A stretch of 64,000 nucleotides of DNA from Antarcticibacterium arcticum (GCF_007993795.1 NZ_CP042476.1:992001-1056000), one strand, 5' to 3'. Numbered from the stretch's first letter, positions 7,765 to 16,955 are shown. A program made the numbers and translations. The notes: a model not told the origin generated them from the letters alone.

Positions 7765-9006
7765 ATGCCTGATTTTACTACTTTCTCAATACTTTTCTTT
7801 ACCCGAAAAGTGAACCGGAATTCTCAAAACTTATCCATTTACGCAAGGATTACCGTAAATGGAAAATGCTCAGAAATGAGCCTTCAACGGAAAACTTTGG
7901 TGAATGAATGGGATAGTTCCAAAGGAAGACTTAAAGGAACAACTCCCAGAATTAAAAAATTGAATAGCTATCTGGAACAGGTGTATTCAAAACTCCTCGA
8001 TACCCATAAAAAACTATTAGATAAAGATTCTTTGATTACCGCTGTTAAGGTTAAAGCTTCATACCTAGGCCTCGATGAAGATCACAAGACTTTAAAAGAC
8101 ATAGTGGCTTATCATAATGATAAAATGAAAGATATCCTGAAATGGGGAACGCTTAAAAACTATTACACCACAGCTAACTATCTTGAAGAATTTTTAAGTA
8201 AGAATAAAAGAACTGATAACATTTTTTTAAAACATATCAATTACCAGTTCATCACAGAGTTTGAAATGTTCCTCAGAAGCTACAGCCCGAAAAAAGATCG
8301 GAAGACCTGCGGAACAAATGGAACTATGAAGCACTTGGAAAGACTTAAAAAACTCCTGAATCTGGCGATCAAATTAGAATGGCTTGAGAAAAACCCCTTT
8401 AGGAGCTACAGCTTCAAATTTGAAAAGAATGATAGGCAGTTTCTAACGGAGCGTGAACTGCATATTTTGGAAGAAACTATTTTTTCCAGTGAATCCTTGG
8501 AAAGAGTTAAGGATATGTTTTTATTCTCCTGCTATTCGGGTTTATCTTACATTGATTTAAAAGAGCTTACTACGGATCAAATTGTCAAAGGCATGGATGG
8601 CAAAGATTGGATTTATACCAAACGAGAAAAGACCCAGCAATCTGTAAAGATCCCCTTGCTCGAATCCGCTAAGGGAATTATTAAAAAATATCAGGAACAG
8701 CGTTTAATGGAGACTAAAGAAGTTTTCCCGGTTATTTCAAACCAGAAAATCAATAAGTATTTAAAAGACATAATGGATAGTTTAGGTATAAGGAAGAATA
8801 TCACCTTTCACTCAGCTCGACATACCTTTGCTACTGTCATAACTCTCTCCAACGGAGTTCCTATTGAAACTGTTTCAAAATTATTAGGGCATACAAAGAT
8901 CTCCACTACTCAAATTTATGCCCGAGTTTTAGAAAATAAATTGAGTTCAGATATCAGTAAACTGGATCAAATTATTGGAGAAAAGCGCAAGGTTAATAGC
9001 AAATAA
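7765..9006 (+). CDS. Tyrosine-type site-specific integrase
   Basis: A phage-integrase-family recombinase of about 413 aa, typical for Bacteroidota islands. It has an N-terminal arm-binding region, a central SAM-like core-binding domain (about residues 105-210) and a C-terminal catalytic domain. Readable catalytic elements are the first Arg region with FSCYSGLSYIDL (this subfamily often lacks the canonical Arg at this position), HSARHTFA (His-x2-Arg), LLGHTKISTT (second His) and the nucleophile Tyr in QIYARV. It starts 218 bp from tRNA-Pro and would recombine the tRNA 3' end with the island site. I prefer the ATG at 7765; a TTG at 7741 would add eight residues. Confidence 0.92.
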   Translation: MPDFTTFSILFFTRKVNRNSQNLSIYARITVNGKCSEMSLQRKTLVNEWDSSKGRLKGTTPRIKKLNSYLEQVYSKLLDTHKKLLDKDSLITAVKVKASYLGLDEDHKTLKDIVAYHNDKMKDILKWGTLKNYYTTANYLEEFLSKNKRTDNIFLKHINYQFITEFEMFLRSYSPKKDRKTCGTNGTMKHLERLKKLLNLAIKLEWLEKNPFRSYSFKFEKNDRQFLTERELHILEETIFSSESLERVKDMFLFSCYSGLSYIDLKELTTDQIVKGMDGKDWIYTKREKTQQSVKIPLLESAKGIIKKYQEQRLMETKEVFPVISNQKINKYLKDIMDSLGIRKNITFHSARHTFATVITLSNGVPIETVSKLLGHTKISTTQIYARVLENKLSSDISKLDQIIGEKRKVNSK

Positions 9007-9468
9007 TACAAATAGGTAAGAATGTGGCAGTATTAATTTACCTCTCCCGTAATACCAGTAAATTCAGTGCTTTTCTTTATTTTCTTTCCTCCAGGTAACC
9101 GATTAGGTAACTTTTAAAATGATATAATTTCTTCCTAAAACTAAATTTTTTTTTAATTATCTCTTATTGAGGAGAAAACAATTTTGTCCTATTTCATTCT
9201 TATCTAAATAAAAACTTTCATTTCTAAGTAAAAAACCGTAAAAAATGTATGGTTTATCGTTATTTAAAATACAGTCAAAAAGTTATCTTTAATTATTACT
9301 TTATGTTATTAGCAATAGTTGTATTATAACATTTGGAGTTGGAGTGCCTGTAAGAGTAGTAAAGTGACACCTCCCATATCATCAATTTTTACTAAGCACA
9401 TTATAAATCCCAAAAAACATGGGAATATAAATTTCTTATCTTAACATTTCATTAATTAATTCCCCAAT
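9007..9468. other. AT-rich non-coding gap with a relic of an esterase gene
   Basis: No complete gene is seen in these 462 bp. At about 9361-9396 the sequence reads S-D-T-S-H-I-I-N-F-Y-stop in one frame and is close to the esterase segment at about 10200-10234 (SDTSHINHFY). I read it as a decayed fragment of a paralogous copy, suggesting repeated gain and loss of this cargo. Confidence 0.45.
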
Positions 9469-10005
9469 ATGAAAAATTACGTTCTAATCTTGAGTTTTTT
9501 ACTTCTTGGCTTCTACAGTTGCAATAAAGAAGATGATGCTTTTGCACCTCCAATTACAGCCGAAAATACTTTTTCTTGTAAGATTGATGGGGAACTTTTT
9601 GTTCCTAAAGACCACGGTGGTTTTATACCTCTATATGGTTATTTAATTGAGATCCTTGAAGATAATAGTTGGATTATAACTTTATCAAATGGTAAAAATA
9701 CTTTATACCTTTTTATAAAAAAAATTAATAATACTGGGAACTATGAAGTATTTGCAAGTGATGGTGATCAAGATTTTTTATATAATGAAAAAACCGGTAT
9801 GGAATTTACAGATAATGGGAATAATATAGAATACATATCACTAAATAATTCCGAAAATATTGAAATTTTAAGTTATACGAATGGACAAAAATTAATACTA
9901 AAATTTGATAAAATTGTTCTCGGTTCTACTACAAATAATGCATCAATTATTCTAACTGATGGTAAATTAAATATAAATAAGGAAACTTTGAATAAAGATC
10001 AATAA
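9469..10005 (+). CDS. Island lipoprotein of unknown function
   Basis: A 178-aa protein with a lipoprotein signal: a hydrophobic stretch (residues 5-14) then LGFYSC with Cys18 as the lipidated residue, followed by acidic residues (NKEDD) often seen in surface-exposed lipoproteins of this phylum. The mature part (ENTFSCKIDGELFVPKDHGG onwards) resembles small beta-rich DUF6252-like lipoproteins, an assignment from memory. Codon use is AT-rich, as in the flanking island DNA. It ends 18 bp before the esterase gene, so the two are probably cotranscribed. No function can be assigned; a partner or tether for the secreted esterase is only a guess. Confidence 0.7.
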   Translation: MKNYVLILSFLLLGFYSCNKEDDAFAPPITAENTFSCKIDGELFVPKDHGGFIPLYGYLIEILEDNSWIITLSNGKNTLYLFIKKINNTGNYEVFASDGDQDFLYNEKTGMEFTDNGNNIEYISLNNSENIEILSYTNGQKLILKFDKIVLGSTTNNASIILTDGKLNINKETLNKDQ

Positions 10006-10023
10006 CTGTAAAACATCCTACTT

Positions 10024-12959
10024 ATGAAGCAATTTTACATATTAATATGTCTACTTTTTTCCACGAACTTCTTTGCCCAGGATATTACGCCTGAGATAGA
10101 TACCAAATTACAATTATTAGACAAAAATTACATAATCACTGATATTTTGTATGATCGCGTTTTCCCTTTGGCTAATCTTGTGGAGTTTAATCAGATTTCC
10201 AGTGACACCTCACATATCAACCATTTTTATCGGGCCTATTCTGAAATTCAAACAGCCGATTACACTAATAGATGGGGAACATTACAAACCTTTAAAGCCA
10301 ATGCGGAAAACGAAACCTCTTCTATTCCCATCGGAATTATAAATGTGGATTTTGAATATATGGATGAGGAGGCGATCTCTGATAATTTACTGGATATCCA
10401 GGGACAGGACAGTTTACTAGTAGATGTGCCCAACCGTCCCCGTAGCCCTTATATTAAAACAAAAGCCTTGGTAATTAGCCCCCTGACAACAGATACCAAA
10501 AGCATAACCGCAAATTTTAAATTGGACAATAGCTTTAATATACAGGGTTCCAATATTACCATTCAAAGTTTACAGGCCGATTTTGGGAATGGCCAGGGGT
10601 ACCAAAGCTTATCTTTATCAGGCCAAAAAAGTGTGACTTTTAATTCCACAGGCTTACACAACCTTAAATTCAAAGTCACCTTTTCCAATGGCAGCGTTAA
10701 ATACACTTACGCCAAAATAAGGGTAAATTCCTCACCGTCCATTACCAAAATTTCCGAGAATGATACAAAGAGCCGTACTACAACTGAATTCTGTTATGAC
10801 GATATAATAACGGCATCCCGAGGCTTCCAGGGTTATGATGAAACTATAGCTTACAAAGGGTTAGGAGAATTTACTGTTTACAAAGGAGGTTCCTTTTATG
10901 ATAAACCTATAATTGTACTGGATGGTTTTGATCCTTTTGAGGGGACGGATAAAGGTGTTGATGCTACAAAAATTTATAGTCAATTTTTATCTTTTAATGG
11001 TGGATCAAGTAATTTAGGATCCAATTTGCGAAATCAGGGCTTTGATATAATCCCATTAAATTTTATCAATGGCGAACAAAATGATGGTAGTATCATCAAG
11101 GGTGGGACAGATTATATTGAGCGCAATGCCATGGTGCTGGTAGAACTTATTGAACGCATAAACACTTCTTCGTGCTGGAGCAATGTGCAGCCAATTAAAG
11201 TAATTGGTTTCAGCATGGGAGGCTTAATAGGGCGGTACGCCTTAAGGTATATGGAGCAAAACAACATTCCCCATAATGCCGATTTGTTTATATCTATAGA
11301 TTCCCCCATAATGGCGCAGTAGTACCTACAGGACTTCAGGAAGTAGCAGATTTTATAGAAGACATAGCTAATATAGATATAGCAGATAAGCCTTTGACCT
11401 CCCCAGGAGCTAAACAAATGTTGGTTCATCATTATTTGTCCAATTCTAAAACGCCTGCTGGTGCACCAAATTTTCACGACAGGTTTTATAATACCTTAAA
11501 CAATATGGGTTTTCCCCAGCAAACCCGAAACATTGCAGTTTCAAACGGTATAGCAAACGGAATTGGTATCAATACCCCAAATCAAAACTATTTTAATGGG
11601 GAAATAGAAACCGGGGCAAATTTTCCAATAATTGGTATAGGAGCTGATGCTAAAATGAAATTTAGCCCAGAGCGGGGAGAAACCAATAAAGTTTTTGATT
11701 TTAGGGCAAAAATAAGATTTCTTGTATTTGACATAACCGTTTATAGAAGGTTTAAAGAGGTAACCTCTAATAATGTTCTTGGAAGTTATGAAAACAGTCC
11801 CGGTGGTTTTTATACGGTAGAAAACAAAATCAATAAATTCCTTGGAGCCGATGGTGTGTTTAATACCAATGAAACGTTATTGACAGGATTGATTTTCAAG
11901 GCCCGCGCAGAAATTTCTACACCCAGATTTTCCTATATTCCGGTAAAAAGCTCCCTGGCTTATTCCGGAGAAAATCTTGATTTATATGATGATTTTTCAA
12001 CCCGTAATTTGGTATGCAGTGGGGAAACCCCTTTTGACAGTTATTATACTGCGAAGAATGATAATGAAAGGCATATAACATTAAATTCCAATAGTGCAAA
12101 TTACATTATTGACGAAATAAATGGTATTCACAGAGATCCAAACGTTGAGCCAAGTTCAGAAAACTTAAATGGGCCTGAATTAATCTGTGGTCAATCTACC
12201 TATACTTTTGATGCCTGTGCAGGAAGTATTTCGAGTTGGTCGGTTTCTTCAAATTTAATAATAGAAAACAACACTCCTCATTCTGTAACGGTGAAACCAA
12301 AATATTCCACAAGCAAGGGAGCAGGATATATTGCGGCTTCGAGTGCAACAGGTGCTGTATCTACGAAACAAGTTTACGTAGGCGAGCCCGATGCCAATTT
12401 ACCTCAGGCCCCAACTATCTGTACCAACCAATTTATGATGGATCCTTACACCCTACCTGCCTCAGAAGGGGCAGACACCTATCGTCTGGTTTCTTCCTCT
12501 CCCTATTTACAAATAGATGGGCAAAGCGAGGTTACCTATACTAATGCTCCAACCTCAGTTTATTTTACCGCTACCCAGGCAGGCTTTTATCTTGTAGAAT
12601 TGTTTACAACCAACTCTTGTGGAACAAGCAGGGGTGCCATGTATGTAACGGCAGAGAATTGTACCGATATGGGTTTTGAAAGTTATACTGTGTATCCCAA
12701 TCCCGCATCAGAGGAGGTTTTTATCGAAGATGTCTCAAAGAGGGAAAACAATGCATCGCCACAAGGTGCGACATATTCACAACAAAACCGGCTGGGAGAA
12801 TTGTATGACTTTAGGGGCAACCTCGTTAAAACAATTCCGATACAAACCCAGGCCGCCATCACCAGGATGGAGGTTTCCAATTTAAAGGCCGGTCTATATT
12901 TTCTAAAAATTCAAGTTAGAAACGAGGAGGAGGTTTATAAAATAATTGTGGCACATTAG
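10024..12959 (+). pseudogene. T9SS-secreted serine esterase/lipase, frameshifted
   Basis: Two frames together encode one protein of about 978 aa. The first (10024-11322) has a signal peptide ending NFFAQ, beta-rich repeats and an alpha/beta-hydrolase segment with the nucleophile elbow GFSMGG (Ser397). It stops at TAG shortly after a run of five C (11303-11307). The other frame continues the protein exactly across this point (IDSPHNGAVVPTGLQ) and runs to 12959, ending in a T9SS type-A sorting domain (YTVYPNPASEEVFIED to KIIVAH). A sixth C would restore one reading frame. The intact enzyme would be exported by T9SS and act on esters outside the cell. It may be a true pseudogene, a slippage-controlled gene or a sequencing error. 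Confidence 0.82.
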
Positions 12960-13150
12960 AACATTTACATTTTTATAAATTCAATAACAGGGCTACATTT
13001 AATGTTGTTACCTTTTTTACGGATTAAAAATTCTATATAAAAATGTGTTTCTAAAACTAAGGGGGGGATAAGCAAGAGGATAACACGCTACGCGATGTTA
13101 TAAATTCATTCCCCCTTCATTTTCAATAAGTTACAAAATATTGATCTCGA

Positions 13151-13228
13151 GAATTTACAGTAAATTCCGTGAAAAACTTCGGGAGCCCTTGAAAACAGGA
13201 ATATTTTTCCGTGAAATTTACAGTAAAT
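13151..13228. promoter_or_regulatory. Pair of palindromic operator-like sites
   Basis: GAATTTACAGTAAATTC (13151-13167) is a perfect palindrome around a central A. The core ATTTACAGTAAAT recurs at 13216-13228. A nearby CCGTGAAA word also occurs twice (after the first site, before the second). This looks like a binding site for a dimeric protein; no gene starts next to it, so it could serve element maintenance. Confidence 0.4.
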
Positions 13229-13348
13229 GAAGATTATTGCCTCGTAAAATAGTATGAGTTCTTATTTAACTTTTTTTTTCGCCAGGATTATTTGAAAAAA
13301 TGATTGAAGAATTCAAATCCAAATTCTAATTAATTTCATTGTTTCATG

Positions 13349-13472
13349 GCATTACCTTTTGACGTCAAAAAAACAGGATTTGAAATTAGCGGCCTGCATA
13401 AAGCCGCTTCGCTTTTTATAAGGCCTTTCTAATTTAAAATCCAGAAATGTGAATCACATCAAAAGGTAATGC
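13349..13472. repeat. 124-bp three-tier imperfect hairpin
   Basis: Outer arms gcattaccttttga (13349-13362) and its exact complement (13459-13472). Middle arms ggatttgaaattag (13376-13389) and ctaatttaaaatcc (13429-13442), 13 of 14 pairing. Inner arms around 13391-13404 and 13412-13425 close with GGCCT/AGGCC. The whole can fold into one long stem. Possible roles are a structured RNA, a single-strand recombination or transfer site, or a MITE-like relic. Confidence 0.6.
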
Positions 13473-13700
13473 ATACAGCTCTGAAAGAAGTAAGTGGAAA
13501 ATAGAAGAAGTATTGTATTTTCATTTTCATTAAATAGCTGGAACCTGTTGTTATATAATCAAAGGAAAATGCGCCAGATAAAAAAAGTAAGTGGGGTGTT
13601 TAAAAGTTGGATTTTATCAATGACTTTTTCAATACGTTTTGCTCTCGGACATTGTAAGAATATATGACCTTTAAGGATAAATAGGTATTATTTTTTTATC

Positions 13701-13775
13701 TTTGATATCAAAGACGATCAAAATAAATTAGTCTTATAGTTCTTTCAAGTTTAGTGAATGATTCAGTGAATATAT
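13701..13775 (+). promoter_or_regulatory. Candidate integrase arm-type sites, right end
   Basis: TTTGATATCA (13701-13710) and the 23-bp word beginning AGTGAATGATTC (13753-13775) repeat the left-end pair in order and orientation, with two differences in the longer word. They lie 55 to 130 bp inside the right 15-bp core repeat. Confidence 0.55.
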
Positions 13776-13830
13776 CCTAGTAATAAGATATGAAATGGCT
13801 GATACGGGGCGTTTCCAAACGCTTTAAGTT

Positions 13831-13845
13831 TCCTGCCACCCCGAC
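13831..13845 (+). repeat. attR core (15-bp direct repeat, right copy)
   Basis: tcctgccaccccgac, identical to the 3' end of tRNA-Pro. It is directly followed by the displaced native tRNA trailer (caagaaaagccc and a terminator hairpin), which supports this as the right junction. Confidence 0.85.
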
Positions 13846-13851
13846 CAAGAA

Positions 13852-13881
13852 AAGCCCTGCACGGATGTGTAGGGCTTTTTT
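13852..13881 (+). terminator. Displaced native terminator of tRNA-Pro
   Basis: The stem formed by aagccctgcac and gtgtagggctt is followed by TTTTTTG. It stands directly after the right island junction and must have ended the tRNA-Pro transcript before insertion. Confidence 0.75.
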
Positions 13882-13930
13882 GTTTTTAATGGGCGTGAGC
13901 TTGCTCACAAACCCATTGAAAAACAAAAAA

Positions 13931-14378
13931 GACGGAAGGCGCTAGCCTGCCTGGGCTTTTCTTGAAGTCAACCCCAACTCAGGATCACCGACCACAGGGA
14001 GGTAATACTGTTATCATAAAAGTTAATCCCAGACACATGGGAAATAAAAAAATACAGGAAGGCGCTAGCCTGCCTGGGCTTTTCTTGGAGTCACTCCCCC
14101 ACTCAGGATCACCGACCACAGGGAGGTAATCCTGTTATCATTATCCTTGATTCCAAGGCGCATGGGTAATAAAAAAAGACGGAAGGCGATAGCCTGCCGG
14201 GGCTTTTCTTGGAGTCATCCCCTTCTCAGGATCACCGACCGTAGGGAGGTAATCTTAATATCATTAAACCTGCTCACAAGCCCATTAAAAAACAAAAAAG
14301 ACGGAAGGCGTTAGCCTACCGGGGCTTTCCTTGGAGTCACACCCAACTCCGGATCACCGACCACAGGGAGGCAATCCT
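13931..14378. repeat. Four tandem ~123-bp repeats downstream of tRNA-Pro trailer
   Basis: Units begin near 13931, 14054, 14178 and 14300 (spacing 123, 124, 122 bp). Each holds a ggaaggc..tagcct hairpin, a gggcttttcttgg-like word and an aggatcaccgacc..agggaggtaat block. The word gggcttttcttgg (exact at 14076-14088 and 14200-14212) is the reverse complement of ccaagaaaagccc at 13845-13857, the tRNA-Pro trailer. No ORF is convincing. I read the array as inverted, degenerate copies of tRNA-end/trailer sequence, comparable in principle to the repeats behind E. coli tyrT. Confidence 0.75.
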
Positions 14379-14455
14379 CACTTACTTAATTAGTTCCTTT
14401 CTGGCAAATTTGTAATTACGATTACCGACCAAGAATAATCTGAAAGTCATTCAAA

Positions 14456-14492
14456 ACAAAAAAGCCTCTTTCCGAAATATGGAAAAAAGCTT
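14456..14492 (-). terminator. Terminator of the minus-strand DUF1080 operon
   Basis: On the minus strand AAGC..TTTTTCC pairs with GGAAAgagGCTT and is followed by TTTTTTG. It is 42 bp beyond the stop of the DUF1080 gene at 14534. Confidence 0.6.
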
Positions 14493-14533
14493 ATTCTGGA
14501 ATTATGTGGATAAAAGAGATCTAACCTAATAGA

Positions 14534-15295
14534 TTAAAGTTCCTTGATCCAGATATTGCGAAATTGTACCAGACTTGACGCCCCTGTCATTTTACCCGTC
14601 TCTTTATGAATGCCCCCATGATGTTGTAAACCAATAGGGCCGGTTTCTTCCATTGAAGGATACAACGCATTGTCTATTACAGTTATTCCATTAAGAATTA
14701 CCGTGATTCTTTTTCCCTTCAATATGATATCAAAAGAATTCCATTGCCCTACCGGTTGATCTGCGTTTTCAGAAGGTACTGCAGCCGCCCTCACTTCAGC
14801 AGGTAAGGATTTATCATTTCTTACCGTCCATAATTCGCCCGAACCTACAGACCAGCACCACATTTGTACCTGCCCTGCTCCTTTCAGCAATATCCCCGAA
14901 TCTGAATTTGGTCCGAGGGGTTCTATAATATTACCTTTCTCATCAAGCAAATATTCTCCAGTCGGCAATATAGTGGGCAGGGGAAATAAGTGATCGCCAT
15001 AACCTTTAAATCTCCATTCAACATGCAGTTTAAAATCTTTATACTCTTTCTCACTCCAAAGGCTTTTATCTCCTTTCGCTTCTGAACGGGCGTCGTAATC
15101 TATTACCCCGTCTATTACGCTCCAGTGACCACCATCACCATCAGGAATTTTCCACCCACTTAGATCTTTCCCATTGAACAGGCTCACATAACCTTCCTGG
15201 GCATATATTGAGGTATTCTGAGCCTTTAAAGGATGTGAAAAAATAAATGCACCCAGAAGAAATATTAAAATTGGAAATTTTTTCATTTTTTTCAT
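14534..15295 (-). CDS. Secreted DUF1080 (3-keto-disaccharide hydrolase-like) protein
   Basis: A 253-aa protein with a Sec signal peptide (KKFPILIFLLGAFIFSH, cleavage near LKAQ), so periplasmic or secreted. The mature part is one DUF1080 domain (PF06439), a concanavalin-like jelly roll: SLFNGKDLSGW at its start, NSDSGILLKG in the middle and GPIGLQHHGG near the end. Members act on 3-keto-glycosides or related sugars alongside Gfo/Idh/MocA oxidoreductases. Here an exported oxidoreductase of that family lies 18 bp upstream in the same direction, supporting oxidation at C3 then hydrolysis. The substrate is unknown. An ATG three codons downstream of the chosen start is possible. Confidence 0.82.
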   Translation of the reverse strand: MKKMKKFPILIFLLGAFIFSHPLKAQNTSIYAQEGYVSLFNGKDLSGWKIPDGDGGHWSVIDGVIDYDARSEAKGDKSLWSEKEYKDFKLHVEWRFKGYGDHLFPLPTILPTGEYLLDEKGNIIEPLGPNSDSGILLKGAGQVQMWCWSVGSGELWTVRNDKSLPAEVRAAAVPSENADQPVGQWNSFDIILKGKRITVILNGITVIDNALYPSMEETGPIGLQHHGGIHKETGKMTGASSLVQFRNIWIKEL

Positions 15296-15313
15296 TTTAA
15301 ATCAAGTTATGGA

Positions 15314-16771
15314 TTATAGTTCCCAACCCGGTCTATAGTTACGGGAAACATATTGATTAGCTTTCTCATTGTTGGTTACTTTCATATTATCTATATCCCA
15401 TTCCAGGCGATCGCCCATACGAATGGCAAGATTGCCAAGGCAAATAGTTTCAGCTACATTCTGGACAGATTCTATACTACCCCTGGAGGATTTTTTTCCT
15501 AAAAAGGCGTCAATCATTTCAGTATTTTCATCTCGTAGGTCGGCTCCTTGGAGACTAAATTCCGGTGTTTTTTGAAGATTCCCCCTGGCGTCAAAAAGCA
15601 AAGGCTCTTCATAGGCATACCCGGAAATAATACTTCCGTTCTCTCCTATGAACATTACCCCGTCGCCCCCAATTTTCTTGCCGGTTTTGACTAAATATTT
15701 AGGTGTTCTGGGCCTTATACCACCCTCATACCAATATACATCCATGGTTCTATTTTCTCCCTGGACAGGGATCTCCCAATTAGCATTACCGGCATGAGGA
15801 TAACTTACATTATTTTCTACCCACATACTTCTAAAGTCTTTAACCTGGGAGACCTTGCTATGGTTTCCTTCTGCGTTATCAGGTTTTCCCAGATTTAGGA
15901 TCCTCCAATCTTTCCAGAAACCATAATACCCCATATCGGCCATACAGCCTGCCCCAAATTCGTACCAGCCTCTAAAAACCGTATGGGTATAGGCGGGGGA
16001 ATAAGGTCGGTCAACTGAAGGTCCTAACCACAATTGCCAGTCAAAACCTTCAGGAACAGATGCGGGATCTGGTAAATAAGGAGAGCCTTGTGGCCACATG
16101 GGACGATTGGTCCAGCGATGAAATTCCTTAATTTCACCTATTGCACCACTGTTAATAAGATTTTGCATTACATAAAACTCTTTTGGGTTTTTAAATGCAA
16201 AACAATGAGATGCGAGACCACTTTCCCTTGCTGCATCACAGGTTAACCGGGTCTCATTCATAAAATTGGATATTGGCTTATGGGTAGCGATAAATAGGTT
16301 CTTTTTAATTGCGGCCATAGCAATGGTCGCATGGAGATGATCTGGTGTCATTATAAATACGGCATCCAGATCCTTTTCTTTTTCAAGAAGCTCCCGAAAA
16401 TCGGCATAGGTTGTGACAGCGTCATAAGAGGATTTTCCTGTTTTCCTGGCATAGAATTCATTGATAAACCTTTTTGCAACTTCCCTTCCGCCTGCAGCCC
16501 CATGAGTTTCCCCCTGGGGTGAACCCCATAAGGGATAATCCATACTTTCACGGTTTGGATCGCACACACTGGTAAATTGAAGCTCATCTCGTACCAGCCA
16601 CTCCGGCAGCATTTTCATGGCCTGGGTACCGGCACCTATCAAGGCCACATTAATTTTATTGTTGGGAGTGGTAACCCCAGTTCCTCCCAATACGTGAGAG
16701 GGAATAATACTCAATCCTATACCGGCAATTGCGGTACGGGAGATAAAAGTTCTTCGGTCTAATTTGTTCAT
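15314..16771 (-). CDS. Tat-exported Gfo/Idh/MocA family oxidoreductase
   Basis: A 485-aa protein. The N-terminus has a twin-arginine signal (DRRTFISRTAIAGIGLS), so it should be folded with its cofactor before export to the periplasm. The Rossmann segment NVALIGAGTQAMKML binds NAD(P). FIMTPDHLHATIAMAAIKK and THKPISNFMNE match the conserved catalytic-lysine block of the family (EKP, here HKP). The C-terminal part is the usual Bacteroidota oxidoreductase extension with WHW-rich segments. It is cotranscribed with the DUF1080 gene 18 bp downstream. A sugar or sugar-alcohol oxidoreductase in glycoside breakdown is the best reading. Confidence 0.85.
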   Translation of the reverse strand: MNKLDRRTFISRTAIAGIGLSIIPSHVLGGTGVTTPNNKINVALIGAGTQAMKMLPEWLVRDELQFTSVCDPNRESMDYPLWGSPQGETHGAAGGREVAKRFINEFYARKTGKSSYDAVTTYADFRELLEKEKDLDAVFIMTPDHLHATIAMAAIKKNLFIATHKPISNFMNETRLTCDAARESGLASHCFAFKNPKEFYVMQNLINSGAIGEIKEFHRWTNRPMWPQGSPYLPDPASVPEGFDWQLWLGPSVDRPYSPAYTHTVFRGWYEFGAGCMADMGYYGFWKDWRILNLGKPDNAEGNHSKVSQVKDFRSMWVENNVSYPHAGNANWEIPVQGENRTMDVYWYEGGIRPRTPKYLVKTGKKIGGDGVMFIGENGSIISGYAYEEPLLFDARGNLQKTPEFSLQGADLRDENTEMIDAFLGKKSSRGSIESVQNVAETICLGNLAIRMGDRLEWDIDNMKVTNNEKANQYVSRNYRPGWEL

Positions 16772-16955
16772 ATAGTTGGGTATATTAAAGGTAATTAAAC
16801 TGGATAGTCGTAATACTGAAAACTGAATTTAAGATAATATGAATTAAATACTCTTATTTTTTAACATTTTATGTGATAACCACAAAAGAGAGTAAATTGG
16901 TTAAGGTTAATCACTCCAGAAAATATTACTAGTTAAACATTGCTAATAATTATGA

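Larger units (their letters stand above)
12960..13830. other. Non-coding right part of the island
   Basis: No gene is supported in these 870 bp. The stretch holds two related palindromes (13151-13167, 13216-13228), a long three-tier imperfect hairpin (13349-13472) and the right-end candidate integrase arm sites (13701-13775). It is AT-rich with many stops in all frames. Confidence 0.6.
7534..13845. mobile_element. Integrative island in tRNA-Pro
   Basis: A segment of about 6.3 kb is bounded by direct repeats of tcctgccaccccgac (7534-7548 and 13831-13845); the left copy is the 3' end of tRNA-Pro. A tyrosine integrase lies next to the tRNA end, as is usual for tRNA-targeting islands, and matching candidate integrase arm sites lie inside both ends. 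Cargo is a lipoprotein, a frameshifted T9SS-secreted esterase and non-coding structured DNA. No replication, relaxase or phage structural genes are visible, so mobility would depend on helpers. Confidence 0.85.

Noticed and set aside
11302..11325. Programmed -1 frameshift signal in the esterase
   Set aside because: A TTCCCCC run exists but there is no clear downstream structure, and a similar C5 lesion breaks an unrelated gene at 39136. Mutation, phase variation or read error is simpler.
13349..13472. Insertion sequence end pair
   Set aside because: The arms are only ~120 bp apart with no transposase or target duplication, so an IS is not supported; a MITE cannot be excluded.
13931..14378. 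CRISPR array
   Set aside because: Units are contiguous ~123-bp near-copies with no unique spacers and no cas genes nearby; the same holds for 25471-25897.
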